Source: Corynebacterium renale | GTDB taxonomy: Bacteria; Actinomycetota; Actinomycetes; Mycobacteriales; Mycobacteriaceae | NCBI RefSeq assembly: GCF_002563965.1 | Contig: NZ_PDJF01000001.1 | Location: 2,232,001 to 2,296,000, forward strand | Length of the DNA stretch: 64,000 bases | Direction: 5' to 3' | Part shown: one piece after another, positions 17,862-27,422 of the stretch | How the letters are laid out: each line of letters starts with the position of its first letter | Position numbering within the stretch: the stretch's first letter is position 1 | Notes under the pieces: generated by a model | The model's database searches: none | Told to the model about the DNA's origin: nothing | The model's input: the letters and a program-made list of their open reading frames with translations, nothing else | Made by a program: the position numbers and the translations under genes

Positions 17862-19103
17862 ATGTCGAAGAAGGTGACCTCGGCTGAAACTCCCGTTCCA
17901 GTCAGAGAAGTCAACGCCATGGTCAAGGGCTGGATTGAGCGGCTGGGCTTCGTCTGGGTAGAAGGCCAATTGACCCAAATCAACGCCAAGCCAAACTGGA
18001 AACTTTCCTACTTGACGCTGCGCGACCCTGAAGCTGAAGCCTCCGTCCAACTGACCTGTGCCACGAACTTGCTGCGTTCCCTACCAAGCCCGCTTCGCGA
18101 CGGCGACCGCGTGGTCGTCCACGGCAAACCCGCTTTCTACGCAGGTCGTGGCTCTTTTTCCCTCTGGGTCACTGAAATCCGTCACGTCGGCGTGGGCGAA
18201 CTGCTCGCCAAGATTGAGCAGTTACGGTCCAAGCTCGCAGCGGAGGGGCTTTTCGACGCCTCCCGCAAACGCCGTTTGCCGTACCTTCCCCAGAAAATCG
18301 GGCTGATTACCGGGCGCGGGTCCGCTGCCGAACGTGACGTCCTCGCCGTGGCCCAGGACCGCTGGCCTGCTGTCCAATTCCGTGTCATCAACACTGCGGT
18401 CCAGGGCGTCAACGCGGTTCCCGAAGTCATCGCGGCCCTCCAAGAACTGGATAAGGATCCTGACGTTGATGTCATCATCATCGCTCGCGGCGGGGGTTCG
18501 GTCGAAGACCTCCTCCCCTTCTCTGAGGAGGCGCTACAACGCGCAGTCGCGGATGCAGCCACCCCTGTGGTCTCCGCGATCGGCCATGAACCAGATAACC
18601 CCGTCCTCGACAACGTTGCTGACCTCCGCGCCGCCACGCCGACAGATGCGGCCAAGCGAGTAGTCCCCGACGTAGCCCAAGAACGCGCGCTTATCGCAGA
18701 AGCGCGTACCCGGGCAGCCCAGGCTTTGCGGGGTTGGGTACGCCGCGAAGCACAAGGCCTGCAGCAACTGCGTAGCCGGCCCGTTCTCGCGGACCCGTTA
18801 CTGCCTATCCGGCAACGTCGAGAAGCATTAGAGCACGAAGTCCACCAGATCCGCCGGACAATCTCACATCAACTGGAACGCGAGACCACCACGGTGACCA
18901 GCCTGCGGGCGCGCGTCGCCACCTTGGGGCCGGCCGCAACTTTGGCGCGTGGCTATGCGGTAGTTCAAGTGATTCCGCGCGACGGCAGCGACCCACAAGT
19001 GGTCACCTCCATCGAACAATCCCCGCCTGGATCCCAACTACGAATCCGAGTCACCGACGGCTCCATCACCGCAGCAGGCATGGGCACCCAGCCCGCACAA
19101 TAA
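17862..19103 (+). CDS. xseA: Exodeoxyribonuclease VII large subunit
   Basis: Catalytic subunit of exonuclease VII, which degrades single-stranded DNA into oligonucleotides. It has 413 aa; the ATG at 17862 follows AAGGGGG. Residues 12-115 form the OB-fold ([24 protein letters not shown]). The central catalytic region has the characteristic [15 protein letters not shown] and [23 protein letters not shown], then [28 protein letters not shown] helical coiled-coil region follows. xseB comes 33 bases later with its own ribosome site, giving the usual xseAB operon. Confidence 0.97.
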   Translation: MSKKVTSAETPVPVREVNAMVKGWIERLGFVWVEGQLTQINAKPNWKLSYLTLRDPEAEASVQLTCATNLLRSLPSPLRDGDRVVVHGKPAFYAGRGSFSLWVTEIRHVGVGELLAKIEQLRSKLAAEGLFDASRKRRLPYLPQKIGLITGRGSAAERDVLAVAQDRWPAVQFRVINTAVQGVNAVPEVIAALQELDKDPDVDVIIIARGGGSVEDLLPFSEEALQRAVADAATPVVSAIGHEPDNPVLDNVADLRAATPTDAAKRVVPDVAQERALIAEARTRAAQALRGWVRREAQGLQQLRSRPVLADPLLPIRQRREALEHEVHQIRRTISHQLERETTTVTSLRARVATLGPAATLARGYAVVQVIPRDGSDPQVVTSIEQSPPGSQLRIRVTDGSITAAGMGTQPAQ

Positions 19104-19136
19104 AACGTATCGAAGAACACGTAAAAAGGAATTTTC

Positions 19137-19424
19137 ATGACGCAACCACAGTCCCGCTCCGTAGGCACCGGCGAAGCAGGTCAAAACGCTTTCCCACCAG
19201 CTGAAAACTTAAGCTACGAGCAAGCGCGCGACGAACTCATCGAAGTAGTCAAGATTTTGGAAATGGGCCAGATGGGCTTGGACGAATCTCTGCGTTACTG
19301 GGAACGCGGCGAAGCCCTGGCGAAACGCTGCGAACAGCATCTCGACCGCGCATCTCAGCGAGTGGAAACAGCACTCGCCCAGGCCTCAGGTCAAGCTGCT
19401 GGCGAAGCTTCCCACAGTGAGTAA
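19137..19424 (+). CDS. xseB: Exodeoxyribonuclease VII small subunit
   Basis: Small helical subunit (95 aa) that binds the XseA coiled coil. The conserved core is [53 protein letters not shown], preceded by a non-conserved N-terminus of some 24 residues and followed by an Ala/Ser/Gln tail. AAAAAGGA precedes the ATG. Partnership with the adjacent xseA is well established for the family. Convergent with the DUF4245 gene, whose stop lies four bases away. Confidence 0.94.
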   Translation: MTQPQSRSVGTGEAGQNAFPPAENLSYEQARDELIEVVKILEMGQMGLDESLRYWERGEALAKRCEQHLDRASQRVETALAQASGQAAGEASHSE

Positions 19425-19427
19425 AGC

Positions 19428-19994
19428 CTAGCCACGAGGGAGCGGTTCCGCGCGAAGAGCCGCCTGGAATAACTCCACGAATTCCTCACGCTCTGCAGCT
19501 CCGGAGACCGCGAGGCGGACGTCGCCAGTATCGACGACCCAGACGTCGCGGACTTGCGGGTCTTCAGAAGTATAGACCTGCGCCACGTGGCCGTCGATGT
19601 CAACCGAATCAGTGCGTTCACGGAATGCGGAATCGATGCCAGTCGCAGTGTCTTCCGCAGACACGCCCGTCTGAGTGAGCTGCAAGAAACCACCATTGTC
19701 GGTGACGTAACCAACGACCGGGGCCGGGCGACTATCGACGGTGCTACGCCGCGCCGAGTTAGCCACCCAGCCTTCGGGAACATCCGGGTTGACCACGGGG
19801 AAATCCGCGGACCGGGCTTCCATAGACAAGAATGTCGCGGCATCGACCTCACGCACGGGGCCATTTTCAGGGCGCCCCGGCTCAAACGAACACATTCCCG
19901 TAAATGCAACGCTGCCCACCATGAGCAAGACGATGACTCCCAACGAAAGGATCATGTCGCGGGAGTTTTGGAAAAGTCTCGGTTTTTCAGCCAC
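19428..19994 (-). CDS. DUF4245 membrane-anchored protein
   Basis: Mycolata-type protein of about 188 aa with one N-terminal transmembrane helix (MILSLGVIVLLMVGSVAFTGMCSF) and an extracytoplasmic domain. I prefer the GTG at 19994 (VAEKPRLFQNSRDM), because relatives begin M-A-E-K-P followed by a similar stretch; ATG codons at 20021 and 20012 would add nine or six residues. The region WVANSARRSTVDSRPAPVVGYVTDNGGFLQLTQTG fits DUF4245. The function is unknown. It keeps the usual neighbours xseAB and glpX. Confidence 0.75.
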   Translation of the reverse strand: MAEKPRLFQNSRDMILSLGVIVLLMVGSVAFTGMCSFEPGRPENGPVREVDAATFLSMEARSADFPVVNPDVPEGWVANSARRSTVDSRPAPVVGYVTDNGGFLQLTQTGVSAEDTATGIDSAFRERTDSVDIDGHVAQVYTSEDPQVRDVWVVDTGDVRLAVSGAAEREEFVELFQAALRAEPLPRG

Positions 19995-20152
19995 GAGGCA
20001 ACAGTATTCCATGTCTGCCACACCGGCGCCACCACCCTAGTTTGGGGGTTAGAACGGGGGCAGAGTGCCCGCTTTGCGTTACGAAAGTGCAACAATAGGA
20101 GCCGACCGCACTAATTAAAGAACGTCGTCTGCCGTTGTGGCAGTAGGAGGAC

Positions 20153-21175
20153 ATGATGACCACCCCTCAGAACACCCCCGACCCATACGGTGAGTACCCA
20201 GACCGCAACCTGGCAATGGAGTTGGTCCGTGTGACCGAAGCTGCAGCGCTGGCCTCCGGCCGCTGGGTTGGCCGGGGTATGAAAGAAGAGGGTGACGGCG
20301 CAGCAGTTGATGCGATGCGCAAGCTCATTAACTCCGTCTCCATGCGCGGCACCGTCATTATCGGCGAAGGCGAGAAGGACCACGCTCCGATGCTCTTCAA
20401 CGGCGAAGAGGTAGGAAACGGCCAAGGCCCTGAGGTGGACATCGCAGTGGACCCAGTAGACGGGACCACCCTGATGGCAGAAGGCCGGCCTAACGCTATT
20501 TCCGTTATCGCCGCCGCCGAGCGTGGTTCCATGTTCGATCCCCGCGACGCGTTCTACATGAAGAAGATTGCAGTCGGCCCGGAAGCCGCCGGAAAGATTG
20601 ATATCAACGCTCCTGTCGCACACAACATTGCGGCCGTGGCAAAGGCGAAGAACATCCACCCGTCTGAGGTCACCGTCGTGGTTTTGGACCGCCCTCGCCA
20701 CCTTGACCTCATCGCCGAGATTCGCCGCGCAGGTGCAAAGGTTCGCTTCATCTCTGACGGCGACGTCGCAGGTGCTGTCGCAGCCGCCCAGCAGTCCAAT
20801 TCCGTCGACCTGCTCATGGGCATTGGCGGCACCCCAGAGGCCATCATTACCGCATGCGCAATGAAGTGCATGCGCGGTGAAATCCAGGGCCAGCTGGCAC
20901 CACAGTCTGAAGAAGAGCGCCGCCGCGTCGAGGCAGCCGGCCACGATCTGACCCGTGTCTTCGGAACCAATGACCTGGTTTCCTCCGATAACTGCTTCTT
21001 CGCTGCAACCGGCGTGACCAACGGCGATATGCTCCGTGGCGTGTCCTACCGTTCCAACGGCGCAACCACCCGTTCCCTGGTCATGCGTTCTAAGTCCGGC
21101 ACCGTCCGTTACGTCGAATCTCTGCACCAGTTGAACAAGCTGCAGGAGTACTCCGTCGTGGATTACTCGCGCTAA
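20153..21175 (+). CDS. glpX: Fructose-1,6-bisphosphatase, class II
   Basis: Gluconeogenic phosphatase converting fructose-1,6-bisphosphate to fructose-6-phosphate; this class is the main FBPase in actinobacteria. It has 340 aa, with GTAGGAGG upstream of two adjacent ATG codons (20153 or 20156). Metal-binding motifs of the Li-sensitive phosphatase superfamily are visible: [11 protein letters not shown] and [42 protein letters not shown] near the C-terminus is also conserved. A terminator follows, so it is probably transcribed alone. Confidence 0.97.
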   Translation: MMTTPQNTPDPYGEYPDRNLAMELVRVTEAAALASGRWVGRGMKEEGDGAAVDAMRKLINSVSMRGTVIIGEGEKDHAPMLFNGEEVGNGQGPEVDIAVDPVDGTTLMAEGRPNAISVIAAAERGSMFDPRDAFYMKKIAVGPEAAGKIDINAPVAHNIAAVAKAKNIHPSEVTVVVLDRPRHLDLIAEIRRAGAKVRFISDGDVAGAVAAAQQSNSVDLLMGIGGTPEAIITACAMKCMRGEIQGQLAPQSEEERRRVEAAGHDLTRVFGTNDLVSSDNCFFAATGVTNGDMLRGVSYRSNGATTRSLVMRSKSGTVRYVESLHQLNKLQEYSVVDYSR

Positions 21176-21189
21176 ACCTTTCCGGGTTC

Positions 21190-21232
21190 TGCCGGCTCCC
21201 CTACTCTCATTGTGGGTGAGCCGGCATTTTTT
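21190..21232 (+). terminator. Rho-independent terminator of glpX
   Basis: TGCCGGCTC (21190-21198) pairs with GAGCCGGCA (21218-21226), with a 19-base loop that can pair partly, followed by TTTTTT. Confidence 0.9.
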
Positions 21233-21298
21233 GTGGAGTGAGAAATCTAACACCACCGGCGTGAAAAAGTAGGCATAATAGGAAGCATAAAACTGTTC

Positions 21299-21349
21299 GC
21301 TCCACGGCGGTGTGTAAAAAATCCACATTGGAAACACGTCCCGTGGAGC
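21299..21349 (+). promoter_or_regulatory. Inverted repeat in the fumC leader
   Basis: GCTCCACGG (21299-21307) and CCGTGGAGC (21341-21349) are perfect complements separated by 33 bases that include GTGT and ACAC. The right arm ends 22 bases before the TTG start, close to the ribosome site GAAAGGG. It could be an RNA stem or an operator; nothing decides between them. Confidence 0.4.
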
Positions 21350-21371
21350 ATGTCATGAAAGGGTTAGTATC

Positions 21372-22772
21372 TTGGCTGATCAGGAATACCGCATTGAGCA
21401 CGACACCATGGGCGAAGTAAAGGTTCCTAAGGAAGCTCTGTGGCGCGCACAAACCCAGCGCGCGGTAGAGAACTTCCCGATCTCCGGCCGTGGCTTGGAA
21501 GCTGCCCAGATCCGAGCCCTCGGTCTGCTGAAGGCCGCTTGCGCTCAGGTCAACAAGGATTCTGGCGTCCTGGATGCGGAGAAGGCAGATGCCATCATCG
21601 CTGCAGGCAAGGAAATCGCAGCCGGCAAGCACGATAAGGAATTCCCTATCGACGTCTTCCAGACCGGTTCCGGTACCTCGTCCAACATGAACACCAACGA
21701 GGTTATCGCTTCCCTCGCCAGCAAGAACGGCGTTGAGGTACACCCCAATGACCACGTAAACATGGGTCAGTCCTCGAATGACACCTTCCCGACCGCAACC
21801 CACGTGGCAGCTACTGAGGCAGCCGTTAATGATCTGATTCCTGGCCTGAAGGTGCTGCACGAGTCCTTGGCTAAGAAGGCTGACGAGTGGGAAAACATCG
21901 TCAAGTCTGGCCGCACCCACCTCATGGACGCTGTGCCTGTCACCTTGGGCCAGGAGTTCCGTGGCTACGCTCGCCAGATTGAACTAGGCATCGAGCGCGT
22001 TGAGTCCACTCTGCCACGCCTCGGTGAGCTGGCTATCGGCGGCACCGCAACCGGCACCGGTCTCAACACCGCAGCAGACTTCGGCGCTAAGGTCACCGAA
22101 GAGCTCAAGAAGCTGACCGGCGTGGAAGAACTATCTGAGGCCAAGAACCACTTCGAGGCGCAGGCTGCACGTGACGCCCTCGTCGAGTTCTCCGGCGCAA
22201 TGCGTACCATCGCGGTGTCCTTCTACAAGATTGCTAACGATATCCGCCTCATGGGCTCTGGCCCACTGACCGGTTTCGCTGAAATCCACTTGCCGGACCT
22301 GCAGCCAGGTTCCTCCATCATGCCGGGCAAGGTCAACCCAGTGCTCTGTGAGACCGCAACCCAGGTCGCTGCTCAGGTCATCGGCAACGACGCCGCTATC
22401 GCTTTCGGCGGCTCCCAGGGCCAGTTCGAACTCAACGTGTTCATCCCGATGATGGCGCGCAACGTTCTGGAGTCTGCTCGCCTGCTGGCTAACACGGCAC
22501 GTCAGTTCGCAACCAAGCTTGTCGACGGCATCGAGCCTAACGTCGAGCGCATGAAGACCCTGGCGGAGTCCTCCCCATCGATTGTCACCCCACTGAACTC
22601 GGCAATCGGATACGAGAACGCAGCCAAGGTTGCAAAGCACGCTCTCAAGGAGAAGATCACCATCCGCGAAGCAGTTATCGCTCTGGGCTTCGTTGACGGC
22701 GAAAACCTTACCGAGGAAGAGCTGGACAAGCGTCTGGACGTGCTTGCGATGTGCAACACTGACCGCGACTAA
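21372..22772 (+). CDS. fumC: Class II fumarate hydratase
   Basis: TCA cycle enzyme interconverting fumarate and malate, 466 aa, homotetrameric and iron-independent. I chose the TTG at 21372 because it yields [19 protein letters not shown], which matches the expected N-terminus of corynebacterial fumarases; the next ATG (21408) would cut into conserved sequence. The family signature [12 protein letters not shown] is present, as are [16 protein letters not shown] and [18 protein letters not shown] terminator follows directly. The leader contains an inverted repeat. Confidence 0.96.
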   Translation: MADQEYRIEHDTMGEVKVPKEALWRAQTQRAVENFPISGRGLEAAQIRALGLLKAACAQVNKDSGVLDAEKADAIIAAGKEIAAGKHDKEFPIDVFQTGSGTSSNMNTNEVIASLASKNGVEVHPNDHVNMGQSSNDTFPTATHVAATEAAVNDLIPGLKVLHESLAKKADEWENIVKSGRTHLMDAVPVTLGQEFRGYARQIELGIERVESTLPRLGELAIGGTATGTGLNTAADFGAKVTEELKKLTGVEELSEAKNHFEAQAARDALVEFSGAMRTIAVSFYKIANDIRLMGSGPLTGFAEIHLPDLQPGSSIMPGKVNPVLCETATQVAAQVIGNDAAIAFGGSQGQFELNVFIPMMARNVLESARLLANTARQFATKLVDGIEPNVERMKTLAESSPSIVTPLNSAIGYENAAKVAKHALKEKITIREAVIALGFVDGENLTEEELDKRLDVLAMCNTDRD

Positions 22773-22792
22773 TACTTAAGCCGCAGTACACA

Positions 22793-22825
22793 CCCCGACA
22801 GGGTCCGTCCCTGTCGGGGTTCTTT
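22793..22825 (+). terminator. Rho-independent terminator of fumC
   Basis: CCCCGACAGGG pairs with CCCTGTCGGGG around a TCCGT loop, followed by TTCTTTC. Confidence 0.92.
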
Positions 22826-22883
22826 CGTGCGGTACTGTGCCCCAGGCCACTACATTGCCATAGCGATACACGCAGTACATTCT

Positions 22884-22896
22884 TGCACCGGGTGCA
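22884..22896. promoter_or_regulatory. Palindromic site upstream of the TetR/MFS operon, possible operator
   Basis: TGCACC-G-GGTGCA is a perfect 13-bp palindrome 24 bases before the TetR gene start. Self-regulation through such a site is usual when a TetR repressor is co-transcribed with an efflux pump. The assignment rests on position only. Confidence 0.5.
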
Positions 22897-22920
22897 CAAA
22901 AAAGCGTACGTTGGATTGCT

Positions 22921-23628
22921 ATGACAATGCACGAATCCTCCCCGACGCCTGGACAGCCACCAGCTGAACCACGCTCCTTACGGGAGACAAAGCGCGAAGA
23001 AACCCTTCGCGCCCTTTATCTCAGCGCCACCACCCTGGTGCTCGAACGCGGTTACGACGACGTCACCGTAGAAGACATCTGCAAGGAAGCACATATCTCC
23101 CGACGCACATTCTTCAACTACGTCGACTCCAAAGAAACCGCCGTTTTTGGCCCAATTCCCACGCCTCCAGTCGCGGAAGCGCTCGACGAATTCGTCGGCA
23201 CCGAGCACGCCAACCTTGTGAAGGCCACGCTCGACCTGCTCCTCGACAATTCCACGATCGCCGGAAAAAGCGCCTCCGACATCGAGTTGTTACGCAACCG
23301 GCACGCCGTCTGCCGGCAGAATCCCACAATCACCGCCCGGCGGCTTTCGTACGGTGCTGGGCTTTTCGACGTCGTCACCTCCACAGTCGCGCGATATTTA
23401 GAAGCTCACCCGAGCGCCCGCCGCATCCCCGGCATTGATGTGCGTGAGGAAGCTGAAACTGTGGTGGGTAGTGCAGCAGCCGCGAAGCATCTGGGTTGGC
23501 TGTGGTGGGTGAACACGCACCGTCGTGAAGCAACTGCAAACTTTGAATCCGCAGTGGATTCCCTGCACAGTTACGCGCACCGCGCTTTAGACAATTTCGC
23601 ACTCATTCACGGAGAGGACCGCCGATGA
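22921..23628 (+). CDS. TetR family regulator of the adjacent MFS efflux gene
   Basis: DNA-binding repressor of 235 aa. Residues 22-75 are the TetR helix-turn-helix (REETLRALYLSATTLVLERGYDDVTVEDICKEAHISRRTFFNYVDSKETAV), with the recognition helix at ISRRTFFNYV. The C-terminal ligand and dimer domain is not recognisable to a specific subfamily. The stop overlaps the MFS start (ATGA), so the two are translationally coupled, and the ligand is probably a substrate of that transporter. A palindrome upstream is the likely operator. Confidence 0.88.
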   Translation: MTMHESSPTPGQPPAEPRSLRETKREETLRALYLSATTLVLERGYDDVTVEDICKEAHISRRTFFNYVDSKETAVFGPIPTPPVAEALDEFVGTEHANLVKATLDLLLDNSTIAGKSASDIELLRNRHAVCRQNPTITARRLSYGAGLFDVVTSTVARYLEAHPSARRIPGIDVREEAETVVGSAAAAKHLGWLWWVNTHRREATANFESAVDSLHSYAHRALDNFALIHGEDRR

Positions 23629-25205
23629 CCACACCGGATACAATGCGACGCGAACACTGCGTTGAAGACAATAAGCGGCACCTGCCGTGGATTATCGCTG
23701 CCCTGATGCTGAGCATGCTTATGAGCTCACTGGGGCAAATGATTTTTTCGACCGCCCTGCCGACCATCGTCGGCGAACTCGGCGGCGTGGATCACATGAC
23801 CTGGGTGATCTCTGGTTTCCTTGTGGGGCAGACTGTGTCCTTGCCGATCTTCGGCAAGCTTGGCGACCAGATCGGTCGCAAGGGCCTCTTTATTTTTGCC
23901 AATGTTCTCTTCGTCGTGGGCTCCATCATCGGTGGCGCCGCGCAGTCGATGGGCGTGCTGATTATTGCCCGCGTTGTGCAGGGTGTCGCCGGTGGCGGCA
24001 TGCAGATCCTTTCGCAAGCCATCACCGCCGAGGTGACCACCCCACGTGAGCGCGGTAAGTACATGGGCATCATGGGCTCTGTCTTTGGTGTCGCGTCCGT
24101 CTTGGGCCCGGTACTGGGCGGCTGGTTCACCGATGGGCCAGGTTGGCGCTGGGGTCTCTGGCTCAATGTTCCGATCGGTATTGCGGCGATTATCGCCATC
24201 TGGATTCTCCTGCGCCTGCCAAAGAAGCAGGCTTCCTTCCAGATGGACATCTGGGGCACGATCACCATGATTATCGCCACGACCGCCCTCATCCTGACCG
24301 TGACCTGGGGCGGCAATGATTACGAATGGACCAGCCCAACCATCCTCACACTCATTGCTGTGACCATTGTTTTCGGCACTGCATTCGTATTCATCGAACT
24401 GCGCGCCGCTGACCCTCTGGTCCCGATGCGCGTGTTCAAGAACCGCAACTTCGTGCTCACGACCGTCGCCGGTTTTGGCATCGGTATCTTCATGTTCGGT
24501 TCCCTGGCATACGTCCCGACGTACCTGCAGATGGTGCACGCTCTTTCCCCAACCAACGCGGGCTTGATGATGATCACCATGATGGTCGGCGTCATGGGCA
24601 CCTCCATCGCCGTGGGTAACTTGGTGTCCCGGTACGGCAAGTACAAGTGGTACCCAATCGTGGGTCTGACAATTGTTACCGGCGCACTTCTGCTCCTGTC
24701 TACCCTGACGCGTGAGACCCCACTGTGGCAGTTCGGTCTGTACATGTTCATCTTCGGTTTCGGCATCGGCTGCGCCATGCAGATCCTCGTGCTCATCGTC
24801 CAGAACAGCTTCTCAGTCCGGGAAGTGGGTACGGTCACGGCCGCGAACAACTTCTTCCGCCAGATTGGTGGTTCGATGGGTGCGGCACTCGTCGGTGGCC
24901 TTTTCGTTGACCGTCTGCGCAGCCTCATGCAGGAACGGCTCCCGCAGGCCATGCAGAGCTTGGGCGACCAAGCAGGCGAAGTCATGGAGCGTTTTGGTGG
25001 CGCAGGCAGCAACGTCGCGTCCTTCGTGTCTAACCTGACGCCGCAAACTGTGAATTCGCTTCCCGACGTCCTTCGGTTCGCCATCCAAGACAGCTACAAC
25101 GATGCCCTGACCCCGATCTTCCTGTTGCTTGCCCCCTTGGCCGCACTATGCACAATCCTGCTGCTGTGGATTACGGAAGATAAGTTGAAGGAGACGAACT
25201 CGTAG
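23625..25205 (+). CDS. DHA2 family (EmrB/QacA) MFS multidrug transporter
   Basis: Proton-driven drug exporter of 526 aa with 14 predicted helices. Motif A-like GKLGDQIGRKG follows the second helix, and the motif C region SVLGPVLGGWFTDGPGWRWGLWLNVPIG is the classic DHA2 signature between helices 5 and 6. The last loop (about residues 425-490) is long and hydrophilic, then one more helix ends the protein. It overlaps the TetR gene by four bases and is followed by a strong terminator, so the pair forms a closed two-gene operon. The drug specificity cannot be read from sequence. Confidence 0.92.
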   Translation: MTTPDTMRREHCVEDNKRHLPWIIAALMLSMLMSSLGQMIFSTALPTIVGELGGVDHMTWVISGFLVGQTVSLPIFGKLGDQIGRKGLFIFANVLFVVGSIIGGAAQSMGVLIIARVVQGVAGGGMQILSQAITAEVTTPRERGKYMGIMGSVFGVASVLGPVLGGWFTDGPGWRWGLWLNVPIGIAAIIAIWILLRLPKKQASFQMDIWGTITMIIATTALILTVTWGGNDYEWTSPTILTLIAVTIVFGTAFVFIELRAADPLVPMRVFKNRNFVLTTVAGFGIGIFMFGSLAYVPTYLQMVHALSPTNAGLMMITMMVGVMGTSIAVGNLVSRYGKYKWYPIVGLTIVTGALLLLSTLTRETPLWQFGLYMFIFGFGIGCAMQILVLIVQNSFSVREVGTVTAANNFFRQIGGSMGAALVGGLFVDRLRSLMQERLPQAMQSLGDQAGEVMERFGGAGSNVASFVSNLTPQTVNSLPDVLRFAIQDSYNDALTPIFLLLAPLAALCTILLLWITEDKLKETNS

Positions 25206-25217
25206 TCTCGAACGAGT

Positions 25218-25256
25218 AAAGAGGTAGGCATTCGCAACGAATGCCTACCTCTTTTT
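25218..25256 (+). terminator. Rho-independent terminator of the TetR/MFS operon
   Basis: AAAGAGGTAGGCATTCG pairs perfectly with CGAATGCCTACCTCTTT around CAA, followed by TTTTTCGTTT. Confidence 0.93.
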
Positions 25257-25276
25257 CGTTTCGTTCACCAGAAGAG

Positions 25277-25315
25277 AAAAAACGCGCGCACCTTCGTGGT
25301 GCGCGCAACTTTTTA
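25277..25315 (-). terminator. Terminator of the GNAT gene
   Basis: GCGCGCACC and GGTGCGCGC form a 9-bp stem with a TTCGT loop. A-rich and T-rich flanks on both sides make it usable in both directions; on the minus strand it is followed by TTTTTTC. Confidence 0.88.
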
Positions 25316-25320
25316 TCGAC

Positions 25321-25872
25321 CTAGTTCTCCGGCAGTTCCTCGACGGGCATCGCCGGCTTGGGAAGTAGCTTCTCCCACACGTCGGTATCACGCCACTGGC
25401 CAGCCATCTCGCCGTACGGCATCTTGGCCAAGTGGTGGTAGGTGCCTACCTTCTCAAACCCGCGCGACTGGTGCAGGCGCGCTGAACCTTCATTCTCCGG
25501 GAAAATCCAGGAGTGAATAGCCCACTTGCCCAACTCGGAGCACCGAGCAATCATGCGGTCCAACAGGGCGCCTGCGACTCCGCGACCTTGAGCGGCGGAG
25601 GAAATGTAAATGGAATCCTCTACCACGCCGTGGAAGACCTGGCGGGAGGAGGCTGGTGCCGCTGCGACCCATCCGATGATGGTTTCATCTGCATCGTCTT
25701 CAGCCGCTACAAAAACGGTTTCCATAATCTTGGCGGAGGAGAACTTCTCCCACGTTGGGGCACTTCGCTCGTACGAAGCGTGACCGGAGTCAAGCCCCTC
25801 TTCGTAGATCTTTTGCACCTGGGGGAAATCTTCGCGCCTAAATTCACGGATGTGGAAAGCCTTTTCTGACAT
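25321..25872 (-). CDS. GNAT N-acetyltransferase, phosphinothricin acetyltransferase-like
   Basis: Acetyl-CoA-dependent N-acetyltransferase of 183 aa (ATG 25872, MSEKAFHIREF). The N-terminus REFRREDFPQVQKIYEEGLDSGHASYERSAPTWEKF and the region GVVEDSIYISSAAQGRGVAGALLDRMIARCSELG, with the Q/RxxGxG/A acetyl-CoA loop (QGRGVA), match the Pat/Bar-type group. The substrate could be phosphinothricin-like, methionine sulfoximine or another amino compound; sequence alone does not decide. The last 20 residues are a non-conserved Pro/Glu-rich tail. Confidence 0.85.
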   Translation of the reverse strand: MSEKAFHIREFRREDFPQVQKIYEEGLDSGHASYERSAPTWEKFSSAKIMETVFVAAEDDADETIIGWVAAAPASSRQVFHGVVEDSIYISSAAQGRGVAGALLDRMIARCSELGKWAIHSWIFPENEGSARLHQSRGFEKVGTYHHLAKMPYGEMAGQWRDTDVWEKLLPKPAMPVEELPEN

Positions 25873-25951
25873 AAGCACAATTGTCCCAGTCCGAACCCAA
25901 TTCTGCCAACACCCTATGCGTGAAATATCAACAAAGCACTGGTCATACGAT

Positions 25952-25988
25952 TAAAAAAATACTGGCGGGAGATTACTCTCACCGCCAG
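25952..25988 (-). terminator. Terminator of the LGFP lipoprotein gene
   Basis: On the minus strand CTGGCGG-T-GAGA pairs with TCTC-C-CGCCAG and is followed by TATTTTTTT. Confidence 0.85.
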
Positions 25989-26024
25989 CACAGGCCACGT
26001 ATGGTTCCCTAGTGGGAATGAGCC

Positions 26025-26582
26025 TTATTCAGTCACGGAACCCCAGACACCGTCCTGGTTAACCCACGAGATGGTGCCGCCTGCAAATACCTGGGACCAG
26101 CCCTCAGCGCCGGTAGCGTCGTGCTCATTCTCGGTTGGGACGCCGAACTGAGAATCAACTCCGCCGGCTTCACGCCAGGTCTGAGCAATCATGCCCTGAA
26201 CCAGGTATGCGCCGTGCTCTGGGGAGAATACAATGTAACGGCCGTTCTCATATTCAGCGGTGTAGACGGCTTCGTCGTTGGTCTCGACGTTCTGGAGTTC
26301 ACCCAGGCCGTCGTGAAGTGCTGCTTCTTCCTGCAGCGCAGCAGGAATCTTAACGGTCTCGCCACCTGCGGTGGTTGCCTCGACCAGGTCTTCGTCAGCG
26401 ACTGCGGTGACAACCTCGGACTCGGTCTCTACAACAGTGGTCTGCTCAGTGGACGTTGCAGAAGCGGATGCGGACGTGGTCGACGCAGTGTTAGCGCTGT
26501 TATCCGCATTGTCAGCGCATGCGGTCAGGCCGGTAGCTAGCGCGACGGCTGCAACGGGAGCAACAAGCTTAGATAGTTTCAT
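26025..26582 (-). CDS. LGFP-repeat lipoprotein
   Basis: Exported lipoprotein of 185 aa from ATG 26582, with AAAGG seven to eleven bases upstream. The signal peptide MKLSKLVAPVAAVALATG ends in the lipobox LTAC, followed by a Ser/Thr/Ala-rich linker (about residues 25-60). The C-terminal part has LGFP-like repeats: EHGAYLVQGMIAQTWREAGGVDSQFGVPTENEHDA followed by GWSQVFAGGTISW. LGFP repeats are known from cell-wall proteins of mycolata and are thought to bind the envelope. The precise role here is unknown. A terminator follows; the gene is probably monocistronic. Confidence 0.85.
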   Translation of the reverse strand: MKLSKLVAPVAAVALATGLTACADNADNSANTASTTSASASATSTEQTTVVETESEVVTAVADEDLVEATTAGGETVKIPAALQEEAALHDGLGELQNVETNDEAVYTAEYENGRYIVFSPEHGAYLVQGMIAQTWREAGGVDSQFGVPTENEHDATGAEGWSQVFAGGTISWVNQDGVWGSVTE

Positions 26583-26692
26583 AATGAACCTTTCTGTTCG
26601 TGAAGTGCGTAACCCCATGTTTACCTGCACTTTTCACAGAACGCCATTAATCAACATTAATTATAACTAGAAAAAGGTGCTTTCTTTACTGG

Positions 26693-27397
26693 TCAGCGCC
26701 GTTTCTTACCACGGCTGAATTTTTGTGTTTTACCTGAACGTTTCCTGCCATTGGTGGTCGTTTTCCGCGTCGCTTTCACGGCCTTCGGCGCTACCTTCTT
26801 CGCCTTCTTCGGCGCAACTTGGCGCGACGATCCCGCACGGCGCCCCTTCGCAATGCCTACGAAATCCTGGATCGCGTCACAGTCATCGTCCTTGCGCCAA
26901 ACGAGGGCAATGCGTGTCCGCGGTATCGGCTCCCCCTCCCCAACCACGTATTCCAGCGGAACAACCTGCTTCTTAGACAAGACTTTCAACACCGGCTGCG
27001 GCGCTAAAGCAATCCCTACGTTGGCCGCCACCACCTGAAGCGCGGTACGTAACTCTGCCATATCAACAGAACCGTCCGCAGCAATCTGGTAATTGAGGTG
27101 CTCATCTGCGACATCGGCGGCACGCAGCTTCTGCCCCACCTCGGCGTAAATGCTGTCCTTGGGCACAGCAATGCCGGGGGATTCTTCATAGAGTTCTACG
27201 AGGTGGTAATCCTCCACGAAGGCGTCGTCAAGCCGTGGATCCGGAAGGCGAACCAACCCGAGTGTGGTGCCCGCCAGCACGTCGCCTAGAGCGTCGTCAC
27301 TGCCCACTGCCTGCACCCCGCCGTGGTCGGTGAACTCGTTGAAGCGGCGGAACCATTTGCCGGGTTCCGTTCCAGTGACAAAGCTCAAGGAAAGCAT
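26693..27397 (-). CDS. LysR-type effector-binding domain without HTH, with a basic histone-H1-like tail
   Basis: Protein of 234 aa from ATG 27397. Residues 1-175 resemble a periplasmic-binding-type LysR effector domain (TTLGLVRLPDPRLDDAFVEDYHLVELYEESPGIAVPKDS, VVAANVGIALAPQPVLKVL). The usual N-terminal helix-turn-helix is missing: the open frame upstream of 27397 overlaps the divergent DUF5997 gene and is not HTH-like. From about residue 185 the protein becomes strongly basic with Lys, Ala and Pro repeats (APKKAKKVAPKAVKATRK), like histone H1. The divergent DUF5997 gene starts only 25 bases away, so both are probably leaderless; TAGCAT upstream of the ATG fits a -10 box. The pairing with DUF5997 seems common in actinobacteria as I recall. 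Confidence 0.78.
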   Translation of the reverse strand: MLSLSFVTGTEPGKWFRRFNEFTDHGGVQAVGSDDALGDVLAGTTLGLVRLPDPRLDDAFVEDYHLVELYEESPGIAVPKDSIYAEVGQKLRAADVADEHLNYQIAADGSVDMAELRTALQVVAANVGIALAPQPVLKVLSKKQVVPLEYVVGEGEPIPRTRIALVWRKDDDCDAIQDFVGIAKGRRAGSSRQVAPKKAKKVAPKAVKATRKTTTNGRKRSGKTQKFSRGKKRR

Positions 27398-27422
27398 GCG
27401 CTTAATGCTACCGTTAAGAACT

